DNA from: an uncultured bacterium
GTDB lineage: Bacteria > Verrucomicrobiota > Lentisphaeria > Victivallales > UBA1829
Direction of reading: 5' to 3'
Assembly (NCBI GenBank): GCA_902802585.1
Contig: CADCMR010000003.1
Span: 106,394-170,393, forward strand
DNA: 64,000 nt
Shown here: positions 45,360 to 53,314 of the stretch, in pieces
How the letters are laid out: every line of letters begins with the position of its first letter
Numbering within the stretch: the first letter of the stretch is position 1
Translations under genes and position numbers: made by a program
Notes under the pieces: generated by a model
What the model saw: only the letters and a program-made list of their open reading frames with translations
Database searches by the model: none
Told to the model about the DNA's origin: nothing

Positions 45360-45999
45360 AGAATCTTTCCTCCAGCATCATTGCCAGGGCATGGTAGATG
45401 GGCAGATGGTATTCCTGCACGCGATAGGCTTCCCGCGCCGGGACACCTAAAATGAAGTCGGCGTACTTTCTGCAAACGCCTTCTTCATTATTCCCGGTCA
45501 GAAGGTAAGTGGAAATACCGAGCACACGCGCGACTTTGAAGAGGTTGAGAATGTTTTTCGCATTACCAGATGTCGTGATCCCCAGTACGGCGTCGCCCTT
45601 TGTCCCGAAAATATACAGCTGCTGGGCGTAAGTCATGAGCGGATCCACGTCGTTGGTGTACGCCGAAGCAAGCGCGGGATGACCGTTCAGGGAAATCGCC
45701 CGGAATCCCCTTTGGAGCCGTTCCGGATAGTTTTCGCCGGGATAAGCGGCTTCCAGCGCCTCGCTTAAATCGGACGGGATATGGCGCCGGCTCAGGAAAC
45801 CTTTCCCGAGTTCGGCAATAAAATGTTCTGCATCTGAACAACTTCCGCCATTTCCGCAGATAAATAGCGTTTTGTTCTTGAAAAATACGGTTTCAAGGTT
45901 AAAATATAATGTATGGATTTTTTCCGCAGTGTCCCGGAGATCGGGATACCGGGTCAGAAGAGTATCCATGTGTTTCTTGACATTGTTGTTCATATCCAT
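45343..45999 (-). CDS. SIS-domain sugar isomerase, phosphoheptose isomerase (GmhA)-like
   Basis: 218 residues from the ATG at 45999, which has AGGTG about 6 bases upstream; longer reading upstream lacks such a site. SIS fold with 'NKTLFICGNGGSCSDAEHFIAELGKGF' (GmhA has GNGGSAADAQHFAAEL), 'LNGHPALASAYTNDVDPLMTYAQQL', 'GDAVLGITTSGNAKNILNLFKVARVLGISTYLLTG'. These fit sedoheptulose-7-phosphate isomerase, making heptose for LPS, but DiaA-like roles are possible. 'YHLPIYHALAMMLE' replaces the usual 'IH.IC..IE' end. First gene of the uppS-cdsA-glgB run. Confidence 0.72.
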   Translation of the reverse strand: MDMNNNVKKHMDTLLTRYPDLRDTAEKIHTLYFNLETVFFKNKTLFICGNGGSCSDAEHFIAELGKGFLSRRHIPSDLSEALEAAYPGENYPERLQRGFRAISLNGHPALASAYTNDVDPLMTYAQQLYIFGTKGDAVLGITTSGNAKNILNLFKVARVLGISTYLLTGNNEEGVCRKYADFILGVPAREAYRVQEYHLPIYHALAMMLEERFYGAGK

Positions 46000-46042
46000 G
46001 TTCGTCACCTGCCAACAGGGTTTAATAAAAGGTCGCATTGTT

Positions 46043-46071
46043 AATAGAACACCGTTTCCGTACAAAGTCAA
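46043..46071 (-). promoter_or_regulatory. promoter of the SIS-uppS-cdsA-glgB run
   Basis: TTGACT (46066-46071), 17-bp spacer, TCTATT (46043-46048) on the minus strand. The -10 is weak. Confidence 0.4.
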
Positions 46072-46125
46072 ACCGTTTTGTGAACATCTTCCGAAAAAAG
46101 TGTTTGAAGAGGGAACGGCGGGTTG

Positions 46126-46155
46126 TTGACATTGTTGACACACCCTACTCATATT
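46126..46155 (+). promoter_or_regulatory. candidate dnaN promoter
   Basis: Two TTGACA hexamers (46126-46131 and 46135-46140) lie in tandem 9 bases apart. CATATT (46150-46155) is 18 bases after the first. About 100 bases before the dnaN ATG. Confidence 0.4.
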
Positions 46156-46254
46156 ACATTTGCTCATTTCAGGTTAAAATCATATCAGAAACCAATCTCA
46201 ATAACTTTTCCGGAGGTCCAGAATCATCCGCCGGAAGATCGGAGGCAAACCACC

Positions 46255-47352
46255 ATGAAAATCAAGATTTCCAGAGAAACCATGCTCAAGGCACTGCAGA
46301 AGGTCGGCAATATCGTCAATACGCGCAATACCCTTCCTGTGCTTTCCAATATCCTCTTCGAGGCGGCAGACGGCAAACTCAAGCTCACCGGTACCGACCT
46401 TGAGATCCGCATGGAAACAGTAGTTGACGCCGAAGTCATCGAGGCAGGCGAGACCACGCTCCCCGCCAAGAAGATGCTTACCCTCGTTTCCAAGTTCCGC
46501 GGCGACTTTATTGAGATCGAAAGCGGCGAGAATTTCCATTCCACGATCAAGTGCGGCACTGCGTCCATCATGCTCCTCGGACTCAATCCCGCCGATTATC
46601 CGAAGAAGGACGAGGTCAAGTTTATCCGCTCCTTCTCCATGAAGCAGGCCGACATGGCGATTATCATTGAACGCATCGCATACGCCGCCAGCCTCGAGGA
46701 TTCCCGCAAAGTCCTGCAGGGCATCCTGTTCTCCGTCCGTGACGGCAAGTTCACCGCGGTCGCCACCGATGGCAAACGCCTCGCCCTCTGCGAAAAGGTC
46801 TTTGAGGAGCTTCCCGAAGGCTCCGAAGGCGACATCATCATCACGCAGAAAGCAGCGAACGAGCTCAAACGTCTCCTCGAAAAGGAAGGTGAAGTCGCGA
46901 TCAACATCGCCGAAAACCAGGTTGTGTTCGAGGTCGGCGCCTCCGTGATCACCTCCAAGCTCATCGAAGGCAACTACCCGAACTATCGTCAGGTCATTCC
47001 GGCTTCCTTCAAGCAGACCGTCACCGTCTCCTGCGAAAGCGTGATCTATGCGCTCGAACTCATCTGCGTGACCCTCGCCGAAAGCGGTTCGCCGAAAGTG
47101 TCCCTTACCTTCAAATCTGACAGCATGCTCTTCGAAACGAACAGCAACATCGGCGAAGGCCGCGAAAGCGTGCCCATCCAGTACGACGGCGAGGAGATGT
47201 CCGCCTCGTTCAACTCGAATTTCTTCCTGGATCCCTTCAAGCACATTCAGGTAGACAACGTCTTCATCAAGGTGAACGACGTCATGAGCCCGATCGCCAT
47301 CGAAAGCGGCGATGGTTTCCTGTACGTCATCATGCCGATGAGGAACAAATAA
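46255..47352 (+). CDS. dnaN: DNA polymerase III beta subunit (sliding clamp)
   Basis: 365 residues from the ATG at 46255, preceded by GGAGG. Three-domain ring clamp. 'MKIKISRETMLKALQKVGNIVNTRNTLPVLSNILFEA' opens as in DnaN; 'LTGTDLEIRMET', 'KFRGDFIEIESGENF', 'ATDGKRLALCEK', 'GNYPNYRQVIP' and the C-terminal 'YVIMPMR' are all typical (the family ends MPMRL; here MPMRNK). dnaA is not upstream; the divergent neighbour is the SIS gene. recF follows. Confidence 0.97.
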   Translation: MKIKISRETMLKALQKVGNIVNTRNTLPVLSNILFEAADGKLKLTGTDLEIRMETVVDAEVIEAGETTLPAKKMLTLVSKFRGDFIEIESGENFHSTIKCGTASIMLLGLNPADYPKKDEVKFIRSFSMKQADMAIIIERIAYAASLEDSRKVLQGILFSVRDGKFTAVATDGKRLALCEKVFEELPEGSEGDIIITQKAANELKRLLEKEGEVAINIAENQVVFEVGASVITSKLIEGNYPNYRQVIPASFKQTVTVSCESVIYALELICVTLAESGSPKVSLTFKSDSMLFETNSNIGEGRESVPIQYDGEEMSASFNSNFFLDPFKHIQVDNVFIKVNDVMSPIAIESGDGFLYVIMPMRNK

Positions 47353-47417
47353 GAACAGCAAGTCATGCGGCATAAAAAGTGCAATCAGGAAAATGATTGT
47401 GCTTAAAATGTGCTGAA

Positions 47418-47458
47418 AAATCCTGCCGTAAGCTTAAAAAGTGCATACGGCAGGATTT
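47418..47458 (+). terminator. 13-bp hairpin between dnaN and recF
   Basis: AAATCCTGCCGTA (47418-47430) and TACGGCAGGATTT (47446-47458) are perfect inverted arms with a 15-base loop. A run of seven T starts about 14 bases later, too far for a standard terminator. It may weaken read-through into recF or stabilise the dnaN mRNA. The motif TTAAAA(A/T)GTGC occurs both before and inside the loop. Confidence 0.55.
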
Positions 47459-47500
47459 CCGTATTCAATCATTTTTTTGTTTTATACTTGCAGGGAAAAC

Positions 47501-48571
47501 ATGGTAAATTCGCTGGTTCTACAGAATTTCAGGTTGTTTGAATCGGTGTCCCTGCGTTTTGAGGCGCCGACCGTGTTTCTCTGCGGATCGAATGGACAGG
47601 GTAAGACTAGTCTGCTTGAGGCTTTGTTCTATCTTGCGAATCTGAGGTCGTTCCGTACTTCGCGCACTTCGGAGATGATCAGGCTTCATGCGCCGTCCGC
47701 GGTCATCGGAGCTTCCGTTTCGTTCCGGGACTGGTCGCGTCAGCTCGCTGTTGAGCTTGGCGAAGCTCGAAAACTTGTTGTGGACGGAAAACATGTCACG
47801 CGTGCCAGCGAGTTCGCCGGTTCTTTTAACACGGTCACTTTTCTGCCGGATGATCCGGAAATCATTACCGGGCGTTCTCAGGTCAGGCGTAAATTTCTGG
47901 ATATGTTCATTTCCATGCTGGATCACGGATATTTTACCGCGTTACAGGCATATTATAATGGTGTCAAAAACAGAAATTGCCTGCTGAGGATGAAGGATGC
48001 GAGCAACGATGTGATTCGGTCATATCATCCCGCCCTTGCGAAATACGGCGCGGAGATTGTCCAGGCACGTGAAATCCATATCAGAATCTTATCGGATTTC
48101 ATGCGGAATATTATGGCGGAATTGAAGCCGGAACTTGCCGATTTGCAGTTGAAATTAAAGACGGTTCACGAGCTTTCCGATCCGAAGATTTTTGAAGAAA
48201 AATTGGAGCGCTATTTGGAAAAAGACAGATTGAACGGATATACGACAACCGGACCTCATCTTGACGATTTTGATTTTGTCGCGGATGGTAAATCCTTGAA
48301 GCTTTATGGTTCCCGCGGACAATGCCGCGCAACATCATTTGCTCTGAAGGAAGCGGAGTTCGATATCGTGAAAGATCATTCGTTGTCAAAAGATAATACT
48401 GTCGTTATTGTGGATGATGCTACCGGTGATCTTGATAGAAAAACCCAGGAAGCATTTTATCATAAAATATCGGAAGCAAAACAGATTTTTTGCTCTTTCA
48501 CGGAAATCCCGGACAATCCTCTGACGCAAAGTTCTCAAATTGTTCATATTACAGCCGGACGTGCTGTTTAA
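47501..48571 (+). CDS. recF: DNA replication and repair protein RecF
   Basis: 356 residues from the ATG at 47501 with CAGGGA upstream. SMC-like ATPase that loads RecA at gaps. Walker A at 29-36 (GSNGQGKT), preceded by the family start 'LVLQNFRLFESVSLRF'. 'TFLPDDPEIITGRSQVRRKFLD', 'YTTTGPHLDDFDF', signature 'SRGQCRATSFALKEAE' and Walker B 'TVVIVDDATGDLD' follow. The usual LLLDD reads VIVDD. G+C is visibly lower than in most of the window. Sits in the classic dnaN-recF order. Confidence 0.93.
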   Translation: MVNSLVLQNFRLFESVSLRFEAPTVFLCGSNGQGKTSLLEALFYLANLRSFRTSRTSEMIRLHAPSAVIGASVSFRDWSRQLAVELGEARKLVVDGKHVTRASEFAGSFNTVTFLPDDPEIITGRSQVRRKFLDMFISMLDHGYFTALQAYYNGVKNRNCLLRMKDASNDVIRSYHPALAKYGAEIVQAREIHIRILSDFMRNIMAELKPELADLQLKLKTVHELSDPKIFEEKLERYLEKDRLNGYTTTGPHLDDFDFVADGKSLKLYGSRGQCRATSFALKEAEFDIVKDHSLSKDNTVVIVDDATGDLDRKTQEAFYHKISEAKQIFCSFTEIPDNPLTQSSQIVHITAGRAV

Positions 48572-48590
48572 TCAAGACAGGAGTTTTATT

Positions 48591-49847
48591 ATGGCATCCT
48601 ACAATTCCATTATTTGCCGCTACAACGAGATCGCGACAAAAGGAAATAATCGGAGCATGTTTGAAAATGCTTTGATACGCAATATGAAACGCATGACGAA
48701 AGACCATGTTCCAGGTCTGAATTATGTGAAAATGCGCGGTCGCATCTTTATCCATAAAAATGAATTTGAGGTGTTTACGGATGAGGAACAGGAGTACCTG
48801 AAAGAACGTCTGAAGGATTGCTTCGGTTTGGATTCTTTTTCATTCTGCATTGAGGGCGAACGTACGATTGAGGCTGTATTGAGTCATATTAAGGATACTG
48901 TGAAACCGTTGTTTGAACAAAAGCTGGAGCTTCTAGGTCGTCCGGTGAAATTCCGGACGCGCGCACGCCGTTCCGACAAGAGTTTTCCATTGCGTTCCAA
49001 AGAGATCGAAATCGAAACCGCGACTATGATAGAAGAGATGATAGGGGAAAATAAGGTTCAGGTCGACTTGATGAACCCGGATATTTCCATCGGCGTCGAG
49101 ATTAGGGAGAAGAACTCCACAATCTTCCTCGAAACGATCAAGTCGCGCGGCGGTCTTCCGGTCGGGTCCAATTCTCCATTGCTCGGTATGCTTTCCGGCG
49201 GGATTGATTCGCCCGTGGCATGTGTGATGGCGATGAAACGCGGCTGCCGGATGGATTTCCTTACGTTCCACAGTTATCCGTATACGCCGATCGAATCTGT
49301 CACGAAAGTTTGGCGTATTGCTAAGATCATCAACAGATTTCAGCCGCATGGCGTGCTCTATGCCTGCAATCTTTCCGAAGTTCAGAAGCTCATCCGCGAC
49401 AACTGCGATCCGAAATTCCGCACCGTCCTGTACCGCCGAATGATGATGCGCATAGCCTCAAAACTTTGCAGAAAACACAATCTATATGGGATCGTGACCG
49501 GTGAAGCAATCGGTCAGGTCGCAAGCCAAACGGTTGTGAACATGTCCGTGATTGATCGCGCCGTGCCGGATCTGATCGTACGTCCGCTCTGCGGCATGGA
49601 CAAACTGGAAACGATCGCCCGGGCGGAAGATATCGGTACTTTCAATATTTCCATCGAGCCGATGGCGGACAGCTGCACCGTTTTTGCACCGCCTTCACCT
49701 GTCATTCATGCCAAGCTCCATTTTGTGGAGTTTGAGGAATCGAAGATCCCCGATATGGATGAAGCGATTCAGAAAGCTTTTGATGAGATCAAGCTTGTGA
49801 CGGATGACGGTTTGACGGATATTCCGTCATACGAGACAAGTAACTGA
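48591..49847 (+). CDS. thiI: tRNA 4-thiouridine synthase ThiI, without rhodanese domain
   Basis: 418 residues from the ATG at 48591 with GACAGGAG upstream. N-terminal ferredoxin-like and THUMP region ('RYNEIATKGNNRSMFENAL', 'KFRTRARRSDKSFPLRSKEIE'), then a PP-loop adenylation domain with SGGIDS at 202-207, 'FRTVLYRRMMMRIA' and 'VTGEAIGQVASQT'. Cys362 in 'ADSCTVFAPPSP' is the conserved cysteine of the PP-loop domain. The C-terminal rhodanese domain of the E. coli protein is absent, so sulfur must come from another carrier. Follows recF by 19 bases. Confidence 0.92.
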   Translation: MASYNSIICRYNEIATKGNNRSMFENALIRNMKRMTKDHVPGLNYVKMRGRIFIHKNEFEVFTDEEQEYLKERLKDCFGLDSFSFCIEGERTIEAVLSHIKDTVKPLFEQKLELLGRPVKFRTRARRSDKSFPLRSKEIEIETATMIEEMIGENKVQVDLMNPDISIGVEIREKNSTIFLETIKSRGGLPVGSNSPLLGMLSGGIDSPVACVMAMKRGCRMDFLTFHSYPYTPIESVTKVWRIAKIINRFQPHGVLYACNLSEVQKLIRDNCDPKFRTVLYRRMMMRIASKLCRKHNLYGIVTGEAIGQVASQTVVNMSVIDRAVPDLIVRPLCGMDKLETIARAEDIGTFNISIEPMADSCTVFAPPSPVIHAKLHFVEFEESKIPDMDEAIQKAFDEIKLVTDDGLTDIPSYETSN

Positions 49848-49866
49848 AAATCAATAAACTGACAAT

Positions 49867-49899
49867 ATGACGGACGAACTATGACGATTTGTCCGTCAT
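49867..49899 (+). terminator. hairpin after thiI
   Basis: ATGACGGAC / GTCCGTCAT, a 9-bp perfect stem with a 15-base loop, then TTTCATTT. It starts 19 bases after the thiI stop. A modest terminator for the dnaN-recF-thiI unit. Confidence 0.55.
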
Positions 49900-50267
49900 T
49901 TCATTTACTCTAACTATCAATCAATTAACGAAAAGACCGTCAAAAATATCGGGTATTTCATCAATTCCTTGATAATCAATAATCTTGTCTGTTCTTTTAT
50001 CTTATCATTTATAGATACTTATCTTATTTTATTTCTCATTATATTATAATCATATCAAGTTTTCGAAATAAATATAAAAAGATATACATGCGTCGCTTTA
50101 CTCGTATATTCTTTTTTTTGATTTCCTGAAACTTTTTTTAACCAACCGGAATTAATTCTAGTCAAACTCCATATTACTTCATTTGAAATTTATATTTATT
50201 TTATCTTATAAGAAAGTAACTCAGTCAATCATCCAATCATGTATCCCGTCTTTTTGTAACATTTTTC
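49900..50267. other. AT-rich intergenic stretch without a gene
   Basis: About 370 bases, the most AT-rich part of the window, with homopolymer T and A runs. No reading frame with a start and ribosome site, no tRNA, and no DnaA box of the TTATCCACA type was found. It may simply be a long untranslated spacer upstream of the leucine-rich repeat gene. Confidence 0.6.
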
Positions 50268-50295
50268 TTGAAAATGCTTTTTCAGAGTGTATACT
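50268..50295 (+). promoter_or_regulatory. sigma70 promoter of the leucine-rich repeat gene
   Basis: TTGAAA (50268-50273), 16-bp spacer, TATACT (50290-50295), about 51 bases before the ATG. Confidence 0.65.
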
Positions 50296-50346
50296 GATAA
50301 AAGAAAATGAAATACGATTCCGATATCAAACGAATGAGAAACTGTC

Positions 50347-51537
50347 ATGCCTCAGGATAAACCATTTGATACGGTTGTGGATCCCGACGTATCGAATCCG
50401 CTGCATCAGGATGAATATACACCTGAATCCGACGTGTTGCAGGTTTCGCCCCGGAATCGGAATCGTATTTCATTTTCTTTTATCAATATACACGCGGAGG
50501 ACATACGCCTGACCGGGGCGGAACTCGCCGGAGCTCCTTCCCGGCTTGAACCGGATATTTTCCGGAACTGCATCTCCCTGACGGAATGCGAGCTTGCGGA
50601 CGGACTAAATTCGATTTCGGACCGCATGTTTTTCGGCTGTAAAACTCTGCAGAAGATCCGGATCCCGGCGGACGTGAAGACGATCGGGGAACGCGCCTTT
50701 TATGAATGTCATCTGCTGCAGAGCGCGGAGTTCCCGGACGGCATCGAATCCATCGGGGACAATGCGTTTTACGATACGAGCCTGTCCCATATCGATCTTC
50801 CGGCGAGCGTGAAGCACATCGGAAAAATTGCGTTCGGCTGGTGGTATCTTTACGGACCGAAGGAACACAAGATCGTTTTTCACGGGGACATCGAAGACCT
50901 GGACGGGATTGGAATGCCCTGGAAGGACATGGTCTTCCCGCCGGACAGCAGGTTCAAGAGGCTGGACGACGGCACACTGGTCAATTCCGTCACGAGACGC
51001 CTGCTCGAAGCGCCGAAGGACACGGCGGGGGTTTATACGGTGCCGGAGAGTATCCACTCGATCGCTTCCAGGGCGTTTGCCGGCAGTATATTTGACCGTA
51101 TCGTCGTGCCCGGTACGGTAACGCGTTTCGAGGACGGCGCATTCAGCGCCTGCCGCGCCAGGGAGATCGTGCTCCCGGACAATATGGAACGGGTCGTCGA
51201 CAGGATGTTCGAGCTATGTTCCACGCCGGTGATTACGATCCCGCCGGGCGTGAAGGAAATCGGCGAACGGGCGTTCTGCAATTGCTTCAACGTGAAGAAA
51301 GTCGTGCTGCCGGACGGTCTGGAGCGCATCGGGAAAGAGGCGTTCCGGGGCTGCCATTTCCGTGAGATCGACATCCCGCCGAGCGTGAAGGAAATCGCGA
51401 ACGACGCGTTTTACTACAGCGCGGTCAATCAGTACATGCAGGAGCATTACAGCCACCTTATGACGCCGAGTACTCCTGTGGAAGAAAGTCAGGACAGCAA
51501 TTCCGGCAACGCCTCCTCATCCATCGAAGAACAATAA
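50347..51537 (+). CDS. BspA-type leucine-rich repeat protein
   Basis: 396 residues. At least eight repeats of the LRR_5 pattern: 'LNSISDRMFFGCKTLQKIRIPADVKTIGERAFYECHLLQ', 'SIGDNAFYDTSLSHIDLPASVKHIGKIAF', 'FEDGAFSACRAREIVLPD', 'EIGERAFCNCFNVKKVVLPDGLERIGKEAFRGCHFREIDIPPSVKEI'. The middle (about 180-235) is not repetitive. The tail is Ser/Glu/Asn-rich. Unlike surface BspA proteins there is no signal peptide or sorting motif, so it may stay in the cytoplasm. Ligand unknown. Confidence 0.75.
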   Translation: MPQDKPFDTVVDPDVSNPLHQDEYTPESDVLQVSPRNRNRISFSFINIHAEDIRLTGAELAGAPSRLEPDIFRNCISLTECELADGLNSISDRMFFGCKTLQKIRIPADVKTIGERAFYECHLLQSAEFPDGIESIGDNAFYDTSLSHIDLPASVKHIGKIAFGWWYLYGPKEHKIVFHGDIEDLDGIGMPWKDMVFPPDSRFKRLDDGTLVNSVTRRLLEAPKDTAGVYTVPESIHSIASRAFAGSIFDRIVVPGTVTRFEDGAFSACRAREIVLPDNMERVVDRMFELCSTPVITIPPGVKEIGERAFCNCFNVKKVVLPDGLERIGKEAFRGCHFREIDIPPSVKEIANDAFYYSAVNQYMQEHYSHLMTPSTPVEESQDSNSGNASSSIEEQ

Positions 51538-51542
51538 AAAAA

Positions 51543-51571
51543 GAAGCGGAATCTTCCGTTTCATCCGCTTC
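51543..51571 (+). terminator. terminator after the leucine-rich repeat gene
   Basis: GAAGCGGA / TCCGCTTC, 8-bp stem with a 13-base loop, beginning 6 bases after the stop, followed by CATTATTTTCAGTTTT. Moderately T-rich tail. Confidence 0.6.
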
Positions 51572-51740
51572 CATTATTTTCAGTTTTATGATTAAAAAAA
51601 GAAATCTGAAACCCGTCCGTCGGATCATCCGTCATTTTTCCGTCATTCCGTCAATTACATGATTTGCAATCTGTCATGGATATCCATCAATTAGCTCCTC
51701 TTTTTAAAACGGACTCATAAAACGATCTTGTAATCTGACC

Positions 51741-51779
51741 AAAAAAGACCCGGAAACCTGTAATATGCAGATTTCCGGG
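51741..51779 (-). terminator. rho-independent terminator after ackA
   Basis: On the minus strand CCCGGAAA / TTTCCGGG, 8-bp stem, 15-base loop, then TCTTTTTT. It lies about 57 bases after the ackA stop. Confidence 0.8.
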
Positions 51780-51835
51780 GCAAACTTTTCTACGACGATG
51801 ACTTGGTATATTCGCGTCACCGTTTCGATGTTTGA

Positions 51836-53047
51836 TCAGGCGAGACCGAGGGTCTTGACGGTCTCGAGGGCGATCATCAGCTCTTCATTGGTGGGCATGA
51901 CGATTGCCTTCCAGGCGCTGTCGTCGGTGGAGATGACGCCCGCCTTGCCGAAGCAGTCGTTGTTCTTCGCGTCGTCGCACTTGATGCCGAGGCAGGCGAT
52001 GCCGTCGAGGATGGCTTTGCGTTCAGGGATGGAGTGCTCGCCGATGCCGCCGGTGAAGACGATGGCGTCCGCGCCGCCGAGGAGCACATAGTAGGAGCCG
52101 ATGTACTTGACGATGCGGCGGATGAACATCTTGAGGGCGAGGGCGGCGTCCTTGTTGCCGGAGTTGGCGGCGTTCACGATGTCGCGCATGTCGCCGCTGC
52201 CGATGCCGCCGATGGCGAGCAGGCCGGACTTCTTGTTCAGGATGGTGTCGACGTCCTTGGCAGTGTTGCCGACGTCGACCATGCGGAGGACGGCGGCGGG
52301 ATCCATGTCGCCGCTGCGGGTGCCCATCATGAGGCCTTCGAGCGGGGTGAGGCCCATCGTGGTGTCGATGACCTTGCCGTTCTTGACGGCGGCCATGCTG
52401 CAGCCGTTGCCGAGGTGGCAGGTGATGATCGTGACGTCTTCAGGCTTCTTTCCGAGGAATTCGGCGGTGGAGAGCGTCACGAAACGATGGCTGGTGCCGT
52501 GGAATCCGTACTTGCGGATGCCGTATTTCTTGTAGAACTCCATCGGGATCGCGTAGAGGTACGCCTCCGGGGGCATGGTCTGGTGGAACTGCGTGTCGAA
52601 TACCGCCACGTTCGGGACACCGGCGAAGATTTCCTCGCACGCTTCGATGCCGCTGAGGTTGGCGGGGTTGTGGAGCGGTCCCAGCGGGATGCACTCGCGG
52701 ATGATGTCCTTGACCGCTTCGTCGACCTTGACCGGGGCGGTGACCTTTTCGCCGCCGTGGAGCACGCGGTGACCGATCGCCTTGACTTCGGAGAGGCTCT
52801 TCAGGACGCCGATCTGGGGATCGACGAGCTTGGCGCAGACCGCGCGGAGGCCGTCGGAGTGGTTCTTCACGCCTTCGGGGGATTCTTCGAACTTGAAACC
52901 GTCCGGACGCTTGATGATGAGGTTCGGAGTCGGGGTGCCGACGCGCTCCACGAGGCCGGATGCGATGACGGTGTTGCTGCCGCCTTCCATCTCGAAAAGC
53001 GTGAATTTGAGGGAGGAGCTGCCGGAGTTGATCACGAGAATTTTCAT
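51836..53047 (-). CDS. ackA: acetate kinase
   Basis: 403 residues from the ATG at 53047. Makes ATP and acetate from acetyl phosphate. 'KILVINSGSSSLKFTLFEM' is the N-terminal phosphate loop; 'GHRVLHGGEK', 'VFDTQFHQTMPPEAYLYAIP', 'RKYGFHGTSHRFV', 'ITCHLGNGCSMAAVKNGKVIDTTMGLTPLEGLMMGTRSGDMDPA' and 'FTGGIGEHS' are all conserved. Single-gene unit with its own promoter and terminator; pta is not adjacent. Confidence 0.96.
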   Translation of the reverse strand: MKILVINSGSSSLKFTLFEMEGGSNTVIASGLVERVGTPTPNLIIKRPDGFKFEESPEGVKNHSDGLRAVCAKLVDPQIGVLKSLSEVKAIGHRVLHGGEKVTAPVKVDEAVKDIIRECIPLGPLHNPANLSGIEACEEIFAGVPNVAVFDTQFHQTMPPEAYLYAIPMEFYKKYGIRKYGFHGTSHRFVTLSTAEFLGKKPEDVTIITCHLGNGCSMAAVKNGKVIDTTMGLTPLEGLMMGTRSGDMDPAAVLRMVDVGNTAKDVDTILNKKSGLLAIGGIGSGDMRDIVNAANSGNKDAALALKMFIRRIVKYIGSYYVLLGGADAIVFTGGIGEHSIPERKAILDGIACLGIKCDDAKNNDCFGKAGVISTDDSAWKAIVMPTNEELMIALETVKTLGLA

Positions 53048-53093
53048 GCGGAATCCTTTACAGTTTCGGGGTTTGAAATCGAAGAAAGTAAAT

Positions 53094-53122
53094 AATATAG
53101 CATTATTCTCTGGAAAATGCAA
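53094..53122 (-). promoter_or_regulatory. sigma70 promoter of ackA
   Basis: TTGCAT (53117-53122), 17-bp spacer, TATATT (53094-53099) on the minus strand, about 46 bases before the start. Confidence 0.7.
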
Positions 53123-53206
53123 GAAAAACCGTTGTTTTTCGTATGTTTTTCCCGGATTCCGGACGGAAAAAGCCGGTTCCCGTACAAAAGAAAATGCGTC
53201 TTCCGC

Positions 53207-53235
53207 TTGCATTCTTTTCCGGGATGTGGTATAGT
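53207..53235 (+). promoter_or_regulatory. sigma70 promoter of the Sel1-repeat gene
   Basis: TTGCAT (53207-53212), 17-bp spacer, TATAGT (53230-53235), about 80 bases before the ATG at 53315. It helps to reject upstream in-frame starts. Confidence 0.65.
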
Positions 53236-53314
53236 TATGACGGAATGTCGCGCCGTCCTGCCCGATCCGCCTCAATCACGCACAGAATGCCCGCCGCAAG
53301 AAAAGCCTCCGTCC

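Noticed and set aside
49900-50346. AT-rich gap as replication origin
   Set aside because: No TTATCCACA-type DnaA boxes or near matches in clusters were found, and dnaA is not adjacent.
53117-53314. Earlier in-frame start for the Sel1-repeat protein
   Set aside because: The added residues look like untranslated leader, and the promoter at 53207-53235 lies inside them. The hydrophobic anchor starts right after the ATG at 53315.
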